From Klebsiella variicola (GTDB lineage: Bacteria > Pseudomonadota > Gammaproteobacteria > Enterobacterales > Enterobacteriaceae): a stretch of DNA of 64,000 nt. Position numbers and translations under genes: made by a program. Numbering within the stretch: position 1 is the first letter of the stretch; each line of letters opens with the position of its first letter. The notes under the pieces were generated by a model. The model saw nothing but the letters and a program-made list of their open reading frames with translations, was not told the origin of the DNA and made no database searches. Where the stretch lies: contig NZ_CP010523.2 of the NCBI RefSeq assembly GCF_000828055.2, positions 1,426,001 to 1,490,000 of the forward strand, given 5' to 3'. This document shows positions 45,588-57,695 of the stretch, piece after piece.

Positions 45588-46412
45588 ATGAAAAACACCG
45601 TTATCGCACTGCTCGCGCTGCTGGCCAGCGCCGGTAGCCTGGCCGCGACGCCGTGGCAGAAAATATCCCAGCCGATCGGCGGCAGCGCCCAGTCAATCGG
45701 CGCATTTTCCAATGGCTGTATCGTGGGCGCCGAGGCGCTCCCTCTGAGCGCCACCGGCTATCAGGTGATGCGTACCGATCAGCGTCGCTACTTCGGTCAT
45801 CCGGATCTGGTTCAGTTTATTCAGCGCCTGAGTAATCAGGTGCACAATAAAGGAATGGGAACCGTGCTGATTGGCGACATGGGGATGCCGGCAGGCGGGC
45901 GCTTTAACGGCGGTCACGCCAGTCACCAGACGGGCCTGGATGTCGATATTTTCCTCCAGCTGCCGCAAACGCGCTGGACATCGTCTCAGCTGTTGAAGCC
46001 GCAGGCGCTGGATCTGGTCGCCAGCGACGGCAAGCACGTGGTGCCGTCGCTGTGGAGCCCGCAAATCAGCCAGCTGATCAAGCTGGCGGCGGAAGATAGC
46101 GAGGTCACCCGTATTTTCGTCAACCCGGCGATTAAACAGCAACTGTGCCTGGACGCGGGCAGCGACCGCCAGTGGCTGCGTAAAGTCCGTCCCTGGTTCC
46201 AGCATCGCGCTCATATGCACGTCCGACTGCGTTGCCCGGCGGGAAGTCTGGAGTGCGAGGATCAGGCGCCACCGCCGCCCGGCGATGGCTGCGGAGCGGA
46301 GCTGCAGAGCTGGTTCGAACCACCTAAACCCGGGTCTACCCCCCCTGTGAAGAAGACGCCGCCGCCGCTGCCGCCTTCCTGCCAGGCGCTACTGGATGAG
46401 CATGTGCTGTAA
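45588..46412 (+). CDS. mepA: Penicillin-insensitive murein endopeptidase MepA
   Basis: MepA is a periplasmic zinc peptidase that cuts D-Ala-mDAP cross-links in peptidoglycan. The 274-residue precursor has the signal peptide [20 protein letters not shown]. The LAS-type metal ligands are His and Asp in [18 protein letters not shown] and His in [13 protein letters not shown] Pro-rich C-terminus follows. Its TAA shares one base with the next ATG (yfcA), so these genes are coupled. Confidence 0.97.
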   Translation: MKNTVIALLALLASAGSLAATPWQKISQPIGGSAQSIGAFSNGCIVGAEALPLSATGYQVMRTDQRRYFGHPDLVQFIQRLSNQVHNKGMGTVLIGDMGMPAGGRFNGGHASHQTGLDVDIFLQLPQTRWTSSQLLKPQALDLVASDGKHVVPSLWSPQISQLIKLAAEDSEVTRIFVNPAIKQQLCLDAGSDRQWLRKVRPWFQHRAHMHVRLRCPAGSLECEDQAPPPPGDGCGAELQSWFEPPKPGSTPPVKKTPPPLPPSCQALLDEHVL

Positions 46413-47220
46413 TGGATAGTTTTATCGAGTTGTTTGCCGTATCGCCGTTGGTGCTGGTGGTACTCTTCTTTGTCGCCATCCTGGCCGGTTTTATTGACTC
46501 ACTGGCCGGAGGCGGGGTTTACTGACCGTTCCGGCGTTGATGGCGGCAGGAATGCCACCGGCGCAGGCGCTGGCGACCAATAAGCTGCAGGCCTGCGGCG
46601 GGTCGCTATCGGCGACCCTCTATTTTGTCCGCCGTAAGGTGGTCAGCCTCGCCGATCAGAAGCTGAATATTCTGATGACCTTTATTGGCTCAACCGCTGG
46701 TGCGCTGCTGGTCCAGCACGTCCAGTCCGATATTCTTAAGCAGATCCTGCCGTTGCTGGTGATCGGCATCGGTCTCTATTTTCTGCTGATGCCGAAACTG
46801 GGTGAAGCGGACCGGCAGCGTCGGCTGTACGGTCTGCCGTTTGCGCTGGTTGCTGGCGGCAGCGTAGGATTCTACGACGGCTTTTTTGGCCCCGGCGCCG
46901 GTTCGTTTTATGCACTGGCTTTTGTCACCCTGGCCGGATTTAACCTGGCGAAGTCGACGGCCCATGCCAAGCTGCTGAACGCGACCTCAAACGTCGGCGG
47001 TCTGCTGCTGTTTATCATCGGCGGGAAGGTCATCTGGGCCACCGGCTTTGTGATGATGGCCGGCCAGTTTATTGGCGCTCGCGCCGGCTCCCGGCTGGTG
47101 CTGAGTAAAGGGCAGTCGCTGATCCGGCCGATGATCGTTATCGTCTCGGCGGTGATGAGCGCGAAGCTTCTCTATGACAGCCACGGGGCTGAGATTTTGC
47201 AGTGGTTGGGAATTCATTAA
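46412..47220 (+). pseudogene. yfcA: TauE/SafE-family membrane protein YfcA, frameshifted
   Basis: YfcA is an inner-membrane permease-like protein of the TauE/SafE family, function unknown. The ATG at 46412 opens a frame that stops at TGA 46523-46525 after 37 codons. Just before, a G4 run at 46514-46517 needs one more G to continue GGGGLLTVPALMAAGM; with it the product would be 269 residues, the E. coli length. The rest is well kept in the other frame from about 46518 to 47220. This may be a true mutation or a sequence error. The epmC start overlaps its stop. Confidence 0.88.
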
Positions 47221-47768
47221 TGCAACAGCAACACCATTATCAGCAGCTGATTGACCTTTTCGACAGCTGCTTTGCCGAAGAATTTAATACTCGCCTGGTA
47301 AAAGGCGACGATGAGCCGATCTACCTTCCGGCCGATGACGACACGCCCTATCACCGTATCGTGTTTGCGCACGGGTTTTTTGCCAGCGCCCTGCACGAGA
47401 TTTCTCACTGGTGTGTCGCCGGCAAAGCGCGCCGCGAACGAGTCGATTTTGGCTACTGGTACTGCCCGGATGGCCGCGATGCGATGACTCAAAGCCAGTT
47501 TGAGGACGTCGAGGTGAAACCGCAGGCCTATGAGTGGCTGTTCTGCGTGGCGGCGGGATTTCCGTTTAACGTCAGCTGTGACAATCTGGAAGGAGACGTT
47601 GAGCCCGATCGCATCGCCTTCCAGCGCCGGGTTCATGCTCGGGTAATGACTTTGCTTGAACAAGGGATCCCCGAACGTCCGGCGCGTTTTATTCGCGCAT
47701 TGCAACATTATTATCAAACGCCGACATTGACGGCGGAACACTTTCCGTGGCCGGAAGACCTGCACTAA
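47220..47768 (+). CDS. epmC: Elongation factor P hydroxylase EpmC (YfcM)
   Basis: EpmC hydroxylates the beta-lysyl-modified lysine of elongation factor P. The 182 residues equal E. coli EpmC. The likely metal-binding motif is in [16 protein letters not shown], followed by [14 protein letters not shown]. The ATG overlaps the yfcA stop by one base (TAATG), so this gene depends on coupling in the mepA-yfcA-epmC string and might be affected by the yfcA frameshift. Confidence 0.95.
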   Translation: MQQQHHYQQLIDLFDSCFAEEFNTRLVKGDDEPIYLPADDDTPYHRIVFAHGFFASALHEISHWCVAGKARRERVDFGYWYCPDGRDAMTQSQFEDVEVKPQAYEWLFCVAAGFPFNVSCDNLEGDVEPDRIAFQRRVHARVMTLLEQGIPERPARFIRALQHYYQTPTLTAEHFPWPEDLH

Positions 47769-47799
47769 GGCCACACATTACATGACAAGAGGTAAGATG

Positions 47800-48081
47800 A
47801 TGATCGCGGAGTTTGAATCACGCATTCTGGCGCTGATTGACAACATGGTAGACCACGCCAGTGATGATGAACTGTTTGCCGGCGGTTATCTGCGCGGCCA
47901 CCTGACGCTGGCGGTGGCTGAGCTGGAAGGTGAGGGCGAGCATTCTGCTGAAGCGGTAAACAGTAAGGTCAGCCAGAGCCTGGAGAAGGCCATCAGCGCT
48001 GGTGAACTGTCGCCGCCGGACCAAATTCTGGTGCAGGGGATGTGGCATAACCTGTATCAACAGGCGAAAAATCAGGCCTGA
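47800..48081 (+). CDS. yfcL: YfcL family protein
   Basis: A 93-residue acidic soluble protein of unknown function, matching E. coli Yfc[21 protein letters not shown] and [18 protein letters not shown] are conserved. Two adjacent ATGs (47797, 47800) are possible; AGAGG is seven bases from the second. It follows epmC by 31 bases in the same string. Confidence 0.92.
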   Translation: MIAEFESRILALIDNMVDHASDDELFAGGYLRGHLTLAVAELEGEGEHSAEAVNSKVSQSLEKAISAGELSPPDQILVQGMWHNLYQQAKNQA

Positions 48082-48089
48082 GCCATATT

Positions 48090-48122
48090 GTAGCCCGGGT
48101 CAGGCGTCAGCCGTACCCGGGA
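48090..48122. repeat. REP-like palindrome between yfcL and mnmC
   Basis: GTAGCCCGGGT at the left and ACCCGGG at the right enclose a GC-rich centre with GGCGTCAGCC; it resembles REP elements and sits between convergent genes. It may act as the transcript end. Confidence 0.55.
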
Positions 48123-48142
48123 AATTGCCTGCCCTCATGGTT

Positions 48143-50131
48143 TTATTTCACCGCTTTTCCCTTCAGCAGTTTTCTCACCCACAGCCGATTCGGATTCAGC
48201 GCCGCCAGAGTATCGCTATCCAGCGGCAGCGGTTCACCGCTCATCTGCGCCGCCAGCAGCTCAGCGCTTAACGGCGCGGTGCAAAGTCCGCGCGATCCGA
48301 GCGCCCCAAGCATAAACAGGTTGTGACAGACCGGCGCGCGACCGGCGTGATCCTGCTGTTCGTGGAGGCTGGCGTATTGCGTCAATGTTGCCTCATAGTC
48401 TGGCACGTTGCCGACCATTGGCAGGTGATCGCGGGTGGCGCAGCGCACGCCGCAGCGGGCAGCATTGGCTCTGATATCCACGTCCAGCGTCCACTCCGCG
48501 TTCGGGAAACAGTCGATCAGCCGTTGCCGGTTGTGCTGCTGATCTTCCTCGCTGAAGGTGGTGTCGGTCTTCCCGCGATGGTAGCTGGCGCCAATACAGT
48601 GCTGCTGATTTTGCGGATTATGCGGCGTCAGGTAGCCATCGTAGCACAGCACCTGGCGCAGGGCGGAAAGCCGCGGGGTGGTAGGTATATGACTGACCTG
48701 GCCGCCAACAGGGTAGACCGGCAGCTGCGCGGTTTGCGCAAAATCCGCGATGCTGTGGCCGTTCGCCAGCACCACCGCCTGATGATTGCGCTGCTGATTG
48801 AGCAGCCAGCCATCGCCCACCGCGCTGAGCGTTTCAACGTGATAACCATAGTGCACGTGCAGTCCGCGAGTTGCCGCCAGCGCCAGCAATTCGGCGGTGA
48901 GCTGCTGCGGGCACAGCCAGCCGCCGGCCGGATAAGTGATGCCGCCGCAGCCGGTATCGACGCCGGTCAACCCGACAACCTGTTCCGCCGTCACCGCGCA
49001 GGCGATGTCCGGGGGTAAATTCAGCGCCAGCATCTGGGCGATTTTGTGCGCGCTTTTTTCATCCCAGCCGAGCTGGGTGACACCGCACCATTGATGATCG
49101 AACATCACCGGCAGCGCGTCATACATTCGGCGGGCGAAGGTAAAGGCTGCCGGGAAAAAGCGCGCCAGCGCCGGATCGTGCTGGCTTAACAGCGGATACA
49201 GCGCACCCTGGCGATTGCCGGAGGCGCCCTGCGCCGGGGCGTCGTCGGCGCAGTAGAGGGTCACCTGCCAGCCGCGGCGCAGCAGCGCGAGGGAGAGCAG
49301 GGCGCTGGCGATCCCGCCGCCGATGATGGCTACCTCGCGGGCATCGCTGCTACTGCGAGCGAACCAGGGGACGCGCGCAGGAAAGCTCAGCGTTTGCGCC
49401 ATCTCGCCGGTCAGCATCTCCCGCTTGCGGCCGAAGCCTTTGCTTTTACGCATGGTAAAGCCGGCCTCCTGCAGGCCGCGGCGGACAAACCCTGCGGAGG
49501 TAAAGGTGGCCAGTGTCCCGTCGGGCCGCGCCAGACGTGCCATGGCATTGAACAGATCCTGGGTCCACATGTCGGGATTTTTGGCCGGGGCAAAGCCGTC
49601 AAGAAACCAGGCGTCCACCTGCTGGTTCAGCGAATCATCCAGCTCCCTGGTCAGCTCATTGATATCGCCAAACCACAAATCGAGCGTCACCCGCCCGCCG
49701 TCGAGCAGCAGACGATGGCATCCGCCGAAGGCCGACGGCCATTGCGCCTGCAGCTGGTGCGCCCACGGAGCCAGCTCTGGCCAGCGCAGGTGCGCCAGGC
49801 GGAGATCCTCAGCCTTTAACGGATATTTTTCAAAACTGATGAAATGTAACCTTTGCAGGGTAACGTCCGGGTTATCACGAACAAAAACGTCAAACGCCTG
49901 CCACAGGGTGAGGAAATTGAGCCCGGTACCGAAGCCGCTCTCCGCGACGATCATCAGCGGGCGAGGGTGGCTGGCGAAACGCTCCGGCAGGCGATTTCCA
50001 CCGAGAAAAACGTAGCGAGTCTCTTCCAGACCGTTGTCATTGGAAAAGTAAACATCGTCGAAATCTCGGGAAACAGGTGTACCCTCAGCGTTGAATTCCA
50101 GGTTGGCGGGTTGTATGGCGTTTTGTTTCAC
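48143..50131 (-). CDS. mnmC: tRNA mnm5s2U biosynthesis bifunctional protein MnmC
   Basis: MnmC carries out the last two steps in making 5-methylaminomethyl-2-thiouridine at the tRNA wobble base. The 662 residues are close to E. coli MnmC (668). The N-terminal methyltransferase has [19 protein letters not shown] and [17 protein letters not shown]; the C-terminal FAD oxidase has [20 protein letters not shown]. The start is GTG at 50131, giving [17 protein letters not shown]; the frame is open further upstream. It is divergent from fabB. Confidence 0.97.
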   Translation of the reverse strand: MKQNAIQPANLEFNAEGTPVSRDFDDVYFSNDNGLEETRYVFLGGNRLPERFASHPRPLMIVAESGFGTGLNFLTLWQAFDVFVRDNPDVTLQRLHFISFEKYPLKAEDLRLAHLRWPELAPWAHQLQAQWPSAFGGCHRLLLDGGRVTLDLWFGDINELTRELDDSLNQQVDAWFLDGFAPAKNPDMWTQDLFNAMARLARPDGTLATFTSAGFVRRGLQEAGFTMRKSKGFGRKREMLTGEMAQTLSFPARVPWFARSSSDAREVAIIGGGIASALLSLALLRRGWQVTLYCADDAPAQGASGNRQGALYPLLSQHDPALARFFPAAFTFARRMYDALPVMFDHQWCGVTQLGWDEKSAHKIAQMLALNLPPDIACAVTAEQVVGLTGVDTGCGGITYPAGGWLCPQQLTAELLALAATRGLHVHYGYHVETLSAVGDGWLLNQQRNHQAVVLANGHSIADFAQTAQLPVYPVGGQVSHIPTTPRLSALRQVLCYDGYLTPHNPQNQQHCIGASYHRGKTDTTFSEEDQQHNRQRLIDCFPNAEWTLDVDIRANAARCGVRCATRDHLPMVGNVPDYEATLTQYASLHEQQDHAGRAPVCHNLFMLGALGSRGLCTAPLSAELLAAQMSGEPLPLDSDTLAALNPNRLWVRKLLKGKAVK

Positions 50132-50207
50132 GTAAGTTACTCGAATCACAAGGCGTAGCACGATCTTAACGATGTGTGCCTGAGGGCGCAAATTTATACA
50201 CAAAATG

Positions 50208-50242
50208 TCTGATCGGACTTGTTCGGCGTACAAGTGTACGCT
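50208..50242 (+). promoter_or_regulatory. FadR and FabR sites upstream of fabB
   Basis: TCTGATCGGACTTGTTC (50208-50224) matches the known fabB FadR site. GGCGTACAAGTGTACGCT (50225-50242) is the FabR palindrome, nearly perfect. FadR activates and FabR represses fabB, balancing unsaturated fatty acid synthesis. Confidence 0.85.
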
Positions 50243-50289
50243 ATTGTGCGACACGAAACTTAAAATAGTGCGACTTACAGAGGTATTTA

Positions 50290-51510
50290 ATGAAACGTGC
50301 AGTGATTACTGGCTTGGGCATCGTTTCCAGCATCGGTAATAACCAGCAGGAAGTCCTGGCATCTCTGCGTGAAGGACGTTCAGGGATCACTTTCTCTCAG
50401 GAGCTTAAAGATTCAGGGATGCGCAGCCACGTATGGGGCAACGTCAAACTGGATACCACTGGCCTCATTGACCGCAAAGTAGTGCGCTTTATGAGCGACG
50501 CTTCTATCTATGCTTACCTGTCCATGGAACAGGCCGTTGCCGACGCAGGTCTGGCGCCGGAAGCATACCAGAGCAACCCGCGTGTTGGCCTGATCGCAGG
50601 CTCCGGCGGCGGCTCCCCGAAATTCCAGGTCTTCGGCGCTGATGCCATGCGTAGCCCGCGTGGTCTGAAAGCCGTGGGCCCGTATGTAGTCACGAAAGCG
50701 ATGGCTTCCGGCGTTTCCGCCTGCCTCGCTACGCCGTTCAAAATCCACGGCGTTAACTACTCCATCAGCTCGGCCTGCGCCACTTCCGCTCATTGTATTG
50801 GTAACGCGGTAGAGCAGATCCAGCTGGGCAAACAGGACATCGTCTTTGCCGGCGGCGGCGAAGAGCTGTGCTGGGAAATGGCCTGCGAGTTCGACGCCAT
50901 GGGCGCACTGTCCACCAAATACAATGACACCCCGGAAAAAGCGTCCCGTACTTATGATGCGAACCGTGATGGCTTCGTTATCGCCGGCGGCGGCGGTATG
51001 GTCGTGGTGGAAGAACTGGAACACGCCCTGGCGCGTGGCGCGCACATCTATGCCGAAATCGTCGGTTACGGCGCAACTTCCGATGGCGCGGACATGGTCG
51101 CCCCGTCTGGTGAAGGCGCAGTGCGCTGCATGCAGATGGCGATGCACGGTGTTGATACGCCGATCGATTACCTGAACTCCCACGGTACGTCTACTCCGGT
51201 CGGCGACGTGAAAGAGCTGGGCGCCATCCGCGAAGTGTTCGGCGACAACAGCCCGGCTATCTCGGCAACCAAAGCGATGACCGGCCACTCGCTGGGCGCG
51301 GCGGGCGTACAGGAAGCCATCTACTCCCTGCTGATGCTGGAGCACGGCTTTATCGCGCCGAGCATTAACGTCGAAGAGCTGGACGAGCAGGCTGCCGGCC
51401 TGAACATCGTCACCAAACCGACTGACGCTAAGCTGACCACCGTGATGTCCAACAGCTTCGGCTTCGGCGGCACCAACGCCACGCTGGTGATGCGTAAATA
51501 CAACGCCTAA
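50290..51510 (+). CDS. fabB: 3-oxoacyl-ACP synthase I (KAS I)
   Basis: FabB elongates fatty acids and is essential for unsaturated ones. The 406 residues equal E. coli FabB. The catalytic Cys163 is in [16 protein letters not shown]; the two His are in [12 protein letters not shown] and [25 protein letters not shown] closes the core. The upstream FadR and FabR sites fit its known control. A terminator follows. Confidence 0.99.
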   Translation: MKRAVITGLGIVSSIGNNQQEVLASLREGRSGITFSQELKDSGMRSHVWGNVKLDTTGLIDRKVVRFMSDASIYAYLSMEQAVADAGLAPEAYQSNPRVGLIAGSGGGSPKFQVFGADAMRSPRGLKAVGPYVVTKAMASGVSACLATPFKIHGVNYSISSACATSAHCIGNAVEQIQLGKQDIVFAGGGEELCWEMACEFDAMGALSTKYNDTPEKASRTYDANRDGFVIAGGGGMVVVEELEHALARGAHIYAEIVGYGATSDGADMVAPSGEGAVRCMQMAMHGVDTPIDYLNSHGTSTPVGDVKELGAIREVFGDNSPAISATKAMTGHSLGAAGVQEAIYSLLMLEHGFIAPSINVEELDEQAAGLNIVTKPTDAKLTTVMSNSFGFGGTNATLVMRKYNA

Positions 51511-51528
51511 TCAGCATGCGAAGTGCAG

Positions 51529-51553
51529 AGGGGAGCCACCGGCTCCCCTTTTT
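51529..51553 (+). terminator. Terminator after fabB
   Basis: AGGGGAGCC-ACC-GGCTCCCCT followed by T bases, 18 bases after the fabB stop. Confidence 0.9.
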
Positions 51554-51719
51554 CGTTATCTTGACAGGGTAAGGGCCAGCAGGCACACTGCTGGCGGATC
51601 CATTAGTCTCTCCACTAATGCGTAAGCGTTTAACGTCAACCAACGCGCCTTAACCCTGATAATCAGGTGGAGGGGGCGTGTCGCTTTGCTCGCCTTACTC
51701 TGCGAATCTGGAGTAATGC

Positions 51720-52901
51720 ATGTCCGCAGTTACTGAAACAACATCCCATTCTTCGGCGAATTTTTCGCTTTTCCGTATTACGTTTGCCGTCTTTTTGACC
51801 TATATGACTGTTGGTTTGCCGCTGCCGGTGATCCCGCTCTTTGTCCATCAGGAGCTGGGATTTGGTAACACCGTGGTTGGCGTGGCGGTAGGGATCCAGT
51901 TCCTCGCCACCGTTCTGACCCGCGGCTACGCCGGGCGCCTGGCAGACCAGTACGGCGCTAAACGCTCCGTCCTGCAAGGGATGCTGGCCTGCGCCCTGGC
52001 GGGCGCGGCATGGCTGGCCGCTGCGCTGTTGCCGTTGCCGGTGCTCGCCAGGCTTGGCCTGCTGCTGCTGGGCCGCCTGATCCTCGGGTTTGGCGAAAGC
52101 CAGCTGCTGACCGGTAACCTGAGCTGGGGGATGGGGCTGGTGGGGCCGGCCCGCTCCGGCAAAGTGATGTCATGGAATGGCATGGCGATGTACGGTTCGC
52201 TGGCGGTGGGCGCCCCGCTGGGATTATTGATCTATAGCCATTTCGGCGTGGCGGTGCTGGCCTGCGTCACCATGGGATTACCGCTCGTTGCCTGGCTTAT
52301 TAACGGTACCGTGCGCAAAGTGGCGGCTCACGGTGGCGAGCGGCCTTCATTATGGAGCGTCATCGGCATGATCTGGCGGCCAGGCATTGGCCTGGGCCTG
52401 CAGGGCGTTGGTTTTGCGGTGATCGGCACCTTCGTTTCCCTCTATTTCGCCAGCCATAGCTGGCCGATGGCCGGCTTTACCCTGACGGCGTTTGGCGGCG
52501 CCTTCGTCATGATGCGTATTCTGTTTGGCTGGATGCCGGACCGGTTTGGCGGCGTCAGGGTGGCGATGGTTTCGCTGCTGATAGAGGCGGTTGGTCTGAC
52601 CCTGCTGGGGCTGGCGCCGAATGCCTGGCTGGCGCTGGCCGGTGCGGCGCTAACAGGATGCGGTTGCTCACTGATTTTCCCGTCGCTCGGCGTGGAGGTG
52701 GTGAAGCGCGTCCCGGCGCAGGTGCGCGGCACCGCGCTCGGCGGCTATGCGGCCTTTCAGGACATCTCCTATGGCCTGACCGGGCCGCTGACCGGCCTGC
52801 TGGCGACCTCGCTGGGCTACTCGTCGGTGTTCCTTGCCGGCGCCCTCTGCGCGGCGCTGGGGATCCTCGTCACCCTCGTCTCTTTTCGCCGCCAGGGTTA
52901 A
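51720..52901 (+). CDS. yfcJ: MFS transporter YfcJ
   Basis: A 393-residue inner-membrane transporter of the major facilitator superfamily, with about 12 hydrophobic segments, matching E. coli YfcJ (UPF0226). The loop motif [19 protein letters not shown] after the second helix and [16 protein letters not shown] in the second half are typical. Substrate unknown; a sugar or drug efflux role has been suggested for relatives. The ATG at 51720 follows GGAG by six bases. It converges with the GntR gene with a one-base gap. Confidence 0.93.
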   Translation: MSAVTETTSHSSANFSLFRITFAVFLTYMTVGLPLPVIPLFVHQELGFGNTVVGVAVGIQFLATVLTRGYAGRLADQYGAKRSVLQGMLACALAGAAWLAAALLPLPVLARLGLLLLGRLILGFGESQLLTGNLSWGMGLVGPARSGKVMSWNGMAMYGSLAVGAPLGLLIYSHFGVAVLACVTMGLPLVAWLINGTVRKVAAHGGERPSLWSVIGMIWRPGIGLGLQGVGFAVIGTFVSLYFASHSWPMAGFTLTAFGGAFVMMRILFGWMPDRFGGVRVAMVSLLIEAVGLTLLGLAPNAWLALAGAALTGCGCSLIFPSLGVEVVKRVPAQVRGTALGGYAAFQDISYGLTGPLTGLLATSLGYSSVFLAGALCAALGILVTLVSFRRQG

Positions 52902-52902
52902 G

Positions 52903-53640
52903 TTATTGTCCGGTCTTGCTTGCGGGCAGACCGGACGCCGTCTGTCGCGGCAGATAATACTTCACCTGGAATTCAAACATATTGGTATACAGAATGGAAT
53001 AATCGATAGGCTGGTGGTGTTCATCAATCGCCTGCGTCTGCATGCGGATAATCGGATCTTTAGCGCTGATATGCAGGAGGGTTGCCAGCTCAGGCGTTGG
53101 GAGCACCGGCACTATTGATTCGTAACATCCATTTATTCTTACCCCACATTCGTTTTCTATATATGAAAACTTCGATTTCTTCATATGCGCGATGGTCAGA
53201 TCGGGAAAACGGGTCGCGGAGAGCCAGGTTTCTTCTAATTGCATGGCAATATTATCGATAAAACGTAATCTCTTAGCATAATATACCGCTTCGCCATGCT
53301 GCAATTGCAGTCCACGGGCAATTTCCTCCGACGCTGGCTGTAACTCGAATTTGAGGATCTGGCTGGAGGGCGTTTTCCCCTGATTACGGGCAATTTCGGT
53401 AAAACTGTCTAAGTGTGTCACCGACGCCTGGAAATGCTTATTTCTAATCCATGTCCCTGAGCCATGTCGGCGTTCGATTAAACCATCCTCTTCCAGGGTT
53501 TTCAGCGCCTTACGTAACGTATTGCGCGAAACATCATAAAGTTCTGCCAACTCTTTTTCGGCCGGCAGAAGATCGCCAATGTTGTAGAACGGGCTATTAA
53601 TTTTGTTTTTAAGCAAATTGACGATATTTTTGTAAACCAC
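52903..53640 (-). CDS. GntR/HutC-family transcriptional regulator
   Basis: A 245-residue regulator. The N-terminal winged helix (about 1-68) contains GDLLPAEKELAELYDVSRNT and HGSGTWI; the C-terminal UTRA ligand domain (about 85-235) has YYAKRLRFIDNIAMQLEETW. This fold usually binds a phosphosugar. The start is GTG at 53640, seven bases after GGAGG. It is divergent from the PTS operon, its likely target. Codons are AT-richer than in yfcJ. Confidence 0.92.
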   Translation of the reverse strand: MVYKNIVNLLKNKINSPFYNIGDLLPAEKELAELYDVSRNTLRKALKTLEEDGLIERRHGSGTWIRNKHFQASVTHLDSFTEIARNQGKTPSSQILKFELQPASEEIARGLQLQHGEAVYYAKRLRFIDNIAMQLEETWLSATRFPDLTIAHMKKSKFSYIENECGVRINGCYESIVPVLPTPELATLLHISAKDPIIRMQTQAIDEHHQPIDYSILYTNMFEFQVKYYLPRQTASGLPASKTGQ

Positions 53641-53835
53641 TTTTGAACCTCCACAATCCCTTTGGAAACATGGGCTTGCTAACGTATGTTGTTAAATACA
53701 GGGCAAGACGTTCATTTTTTGCTTTGCTTCTGCACCACTTTGGTATGGCTAACTGTGATCAAAACCGCGGTTAAGAAAATTAACAATTATTAAAGTGCTC
53801 GTCAATTGAGGTCATAAATAAAACAGGAAGGGGTA
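53641..53835. promoter_or_regulatory. Divergent control region of gntR-like gene and PTS operon
   Basis: This AT-rich 195-base gap should hold both promoters. AACTGTGATCAAAACCGCGG at 53751-53770 has a perfect TGTGATC half of a CRP site. I could not identify the GntR operator with confidence. AGGAAGGGG lies just before the IIB start. Confidence 0.4.
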
Positions 53836-54150
53836 ATGCAAAATATATTATTAGTGTGTGCGGCGGGAATGTCGACCAGTATGCTGGTGAAACGCATGCT
53901 GGAGCAGGCTGAAAATATTAAGGCTCAGGTTAATATCAATGCGCTGGCCATTTCTGAAGCTAAAGAAAAAATTAAGAACAATGAAGTAGATGTCGTCCTT
54001 TTGGGACCACAGGTCCGCTTTCAAAAAAAGGAAATAGAAGAGGTGGCTCAGGGAAAAATACCCGTGGCGGTGATTGACATGAAATATTATGGGCAAATGG
54101 ACGGTAAAGCTGTTCTGGAAAGTGCGCTGGCATTATTGGCAAACCAATAG
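53836..54150 (+). CDS. PTS lactose/cellobiose-type EIIB component
   Basis: A 104-residue cytoplasmic EIIB that takes phosphate on a cysteine and gives it to the sugar as it crosses EIIC. The phosphorylated Cys8 sits in ILLVCAAGMSTSMLVKRM, the usual P-loop. DVVLLGPQVRFQKKEIEE and KIPVAVIDMKYYGQMDG fit the cellobiose/chitobiose branch. It opens a IIB-IIC-IIA-porin operon. Codons are AT-rich. Sugar unknown. Confidence 0.93.
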   Translation: MQNILLVCAAGMSTSMLVKRMLEQAENIKAQVNINALAISEAKEKIKNNEVDVVLLGPQVRFQKKEIEEVAQGKIPVAVIDMKYYGQMDGKAVLESALALLANQ

Positions 54151-54258
54151 TTTTCTCATTTATCCCCGTTATCGTGTGGGTACTTTCGTTGCTGCCCTGG
54201 GCTGCTGCGGTTAAAAAACACGATGACGTTAATAAATTATTATGAATAAGGGTTCGTC

Positions 54259-55605
54259 ATGAGTTTCATGGATACCTTTGAGCGCGGCATGGAAAAAATC
54301 CTCGTGCCTGTCGCGATTAAGTTAAATTCTCAGATCCACGTTTCAGCGATTCGCGATGCGTTTATTCTTTCGTTTCCCATCGTCATGGCCAGTTCGCTGA
54401 TTATTCTTATCAACTTTGCTATTTTGTCGCCTGACGGATTTATCGCCAGTATTCTGCATTTAGGGACGATATTCCCCCACCTCGCGGAGGCGCAGCAGAT
54501 TTTCACCCCGGTAATGAACGGTTCGGTCAATATTATGGCGATATTGATCACCTTTCTGGTGGCGCGCAATATGGCGATCAGCTATCAGCAGGACGATCTC
54601 CTGTGCGGCCTGACGGCGATCGGCGCCTTTTTTGTGGTGTACACGCCTTATACCATCATTGATGGCCAGGCCTATCTGGCGACCAAATATCTTGGCCCGC
54701 AGGGGTTGTTTGTGGCGATTATCGTCGCGCTGATTTCCAGCGAAGTCTTTTGCCGCCTGGCGCGCAACCCAAGGGTGACCATCACGATGCCGGCTGCGGT
54801 GCCGCCGGCGGTGGCGCGTTCCTTTAAGGTATTGTTGCCGATCTTCTTCGTGATGATCTTCTTTTCGATCCTCAACTATCTGTTGACGCGTATTTCGCCT
54901 AACGGTCTTAACGATCTGATCTATACCCTTATTCAGGCCCCGCTGAAGGATATGGGGACCAACATCGTGACGGTTCTGGTGCTGGGGCTGGTGGCGAATT
55001 TCCTGTGGGTGCTGGGGATCCATGGTCCGAACACCGTGGCCGCCATCCGCGAGACCATCTTCTCGGAAGCCAACCTCGAAAATCTCTCCTATGCCGCCTC
55101 GCATGGCAGCACCTGGGGAGCGCCGTACCCCATTACATGGACTGGTATCAACGATGCGTTTGCCAACTGCGGCGGGTCGGGTATGACGCTGGGCCTGTTG
55201 TTGGCCATCTTTATTGCCTCCCGGCGCAAAGATTATCGTGACCTGGCAAAAATGGCCTTCGTGCCGGGCCTGTTTAACATCAATGAACCGGTGATGTTTG
55301 GCCTGCCGATTGTGCTTAACCCTATCCTGGTGATCCCGTTTATTCTGGTGCCGTTTGTGAATTCATTGATCGGTTATTTCTTTATTAGCATGGAGTTTAT
55401 TCCGCCGATTGCTTACGCCGTACCCTGGACCACGCCCGGGCCGCTTATCGCCTTCTTTGGCACCGGCGGCAACTGGCTGGCGCTGTTTGTCGGCATTCTG
55501 TGCCTCGCGGTTTCAACACTCATTTACTTACCGTTTGTGATTGCCGCTAACAAGGTCAATACCGCGGCGGCGACCGACCAGGAGGATGGCGATGTTTGCA
55601 GATGA
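54259..55605 (+). CDS. PTS lactose/cellobiose-type EIIC component
   Basis: A 448-residue inner-membrane permease. It has about ten hydrophobic segments and the family motifs LGIHGPNTVAAIRETI, WTGINDAFANCGGSGMTLGL and FNINEPVMFGLPIVLNP; the Glu in the last is the sugar-site residue of the family. It follows IIB by 108 bases. Its TGA lies inside the start of the IIA gene (14-base overlap). The substrate is probably a beta-disaccharide such as cellobiose or a relative, from homology only. Confidence 0.93.
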   Translation: MSFMDTFERGMEKILVPVAIKLNSQIHVSAIRDAFILSFPIVMASSLIILINFAILSPDGFIASILHLGTIFPHLAEAQQIFTPVMNGSVNIMAILITFLVARNMAISYQQDDLLCGLTAIGAFFVVYTPYTIIDGQAYLATKYLGPQGLFVAIIVALISSEVFCRLARNPRVTITMPAAVPPAVARSFKVLLPIFFVMIFFSILNYLLTRISPNGLNDLIYTLIQAPLKDMGTNIVTVLVLGLVANFLWVLGIHGPNTVAAIRETIFSEANLENLSYAASHGSTWGAPYPITWTGINDAFANCGGSGMTLGLLLAIFIASRRKDYRDLAKMAFVPGLFNINEPVMFGLPIVLNPILVIPFILVPFVNSLIGYFFISMEFIPPIAYAVPWTTPGPLIAFFGTGGNWLALFVGILCLAVSTLIYLPFVIAANKVNTAAATDQEDGDVCR

Positions 55606-55903
55606 AAGTACGGTCATGGAGTTGCTGATTTATGCTGGTCAGGCGCGATCAGACGCCATGGAGGCGATTGCCGCCTCCCGGCAGCGGGAATGGGGGCGGG
55701 CAGCGGATTTGATGGCCAGCTCGGAAGCGGCCTGTCGGGCAGCGCATAAGATCCAAACGGCGTTGATAGGTCAGGACGAAGGCTGCGGAAAAATCGCCGT
55801 TAACCTTATTCTGGTGCACGCCCAGGATCACTTAATGACCGCGATGCTGTGCCAGGATTTAGCCAAAGAAATTATTGCCCTGCGCCAGGAGCGCTCTGCC
55901 TGA
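55592..55903 (+). CDS. PTS lactose/cellobiose-type EIIA component
   Basis: A 103-residue, mostly helical cytoplasmic EIIA that takes phosphate from HPr. The phosphorylated His is in VNLILVHAQDHLMTAM, the typical HAQDHLM motif. The ATG at 55592 lies six bases after GGAGG within the end of the IIC gene; another ATG at 55586 is too close to that site. No glycosidase gene follows it. Confidence 0.9.
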   Translation: MFADESTVMELLIYAGQARSDAMEAIAASRQREWGRAADLMASSEAACRAAHKIQTALIGQDEGCGKIAVNLILVHAQDHLMTAMLCQDLAKEIIALRQERSA

Positions 55904-55954
55904 TTTACCCGCCTTCAGCCGTTCTGGCTGAAGGCCAATTATAACAATATGTAA

Positions 55955-57637
<1,683 letters not shown>

Positions 57638-57656
57638 CCGGCAAATCACTTAACGA

Positions 57657-57677
57657 GCGCCCGCATGAGGCGGGCGC
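57657..57677 (+). terminator. Possible terminator after the porin gene
   Basis: GCGCCCGC-ATGAG-GCGGGCGC followed by GCTTTCC: a strong stem but a short T run. It ends the accessory block just before flk. Confidence 0.55.
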
Positions 57678-57695
57678 GCTTTCCTAAGGCGTGGG

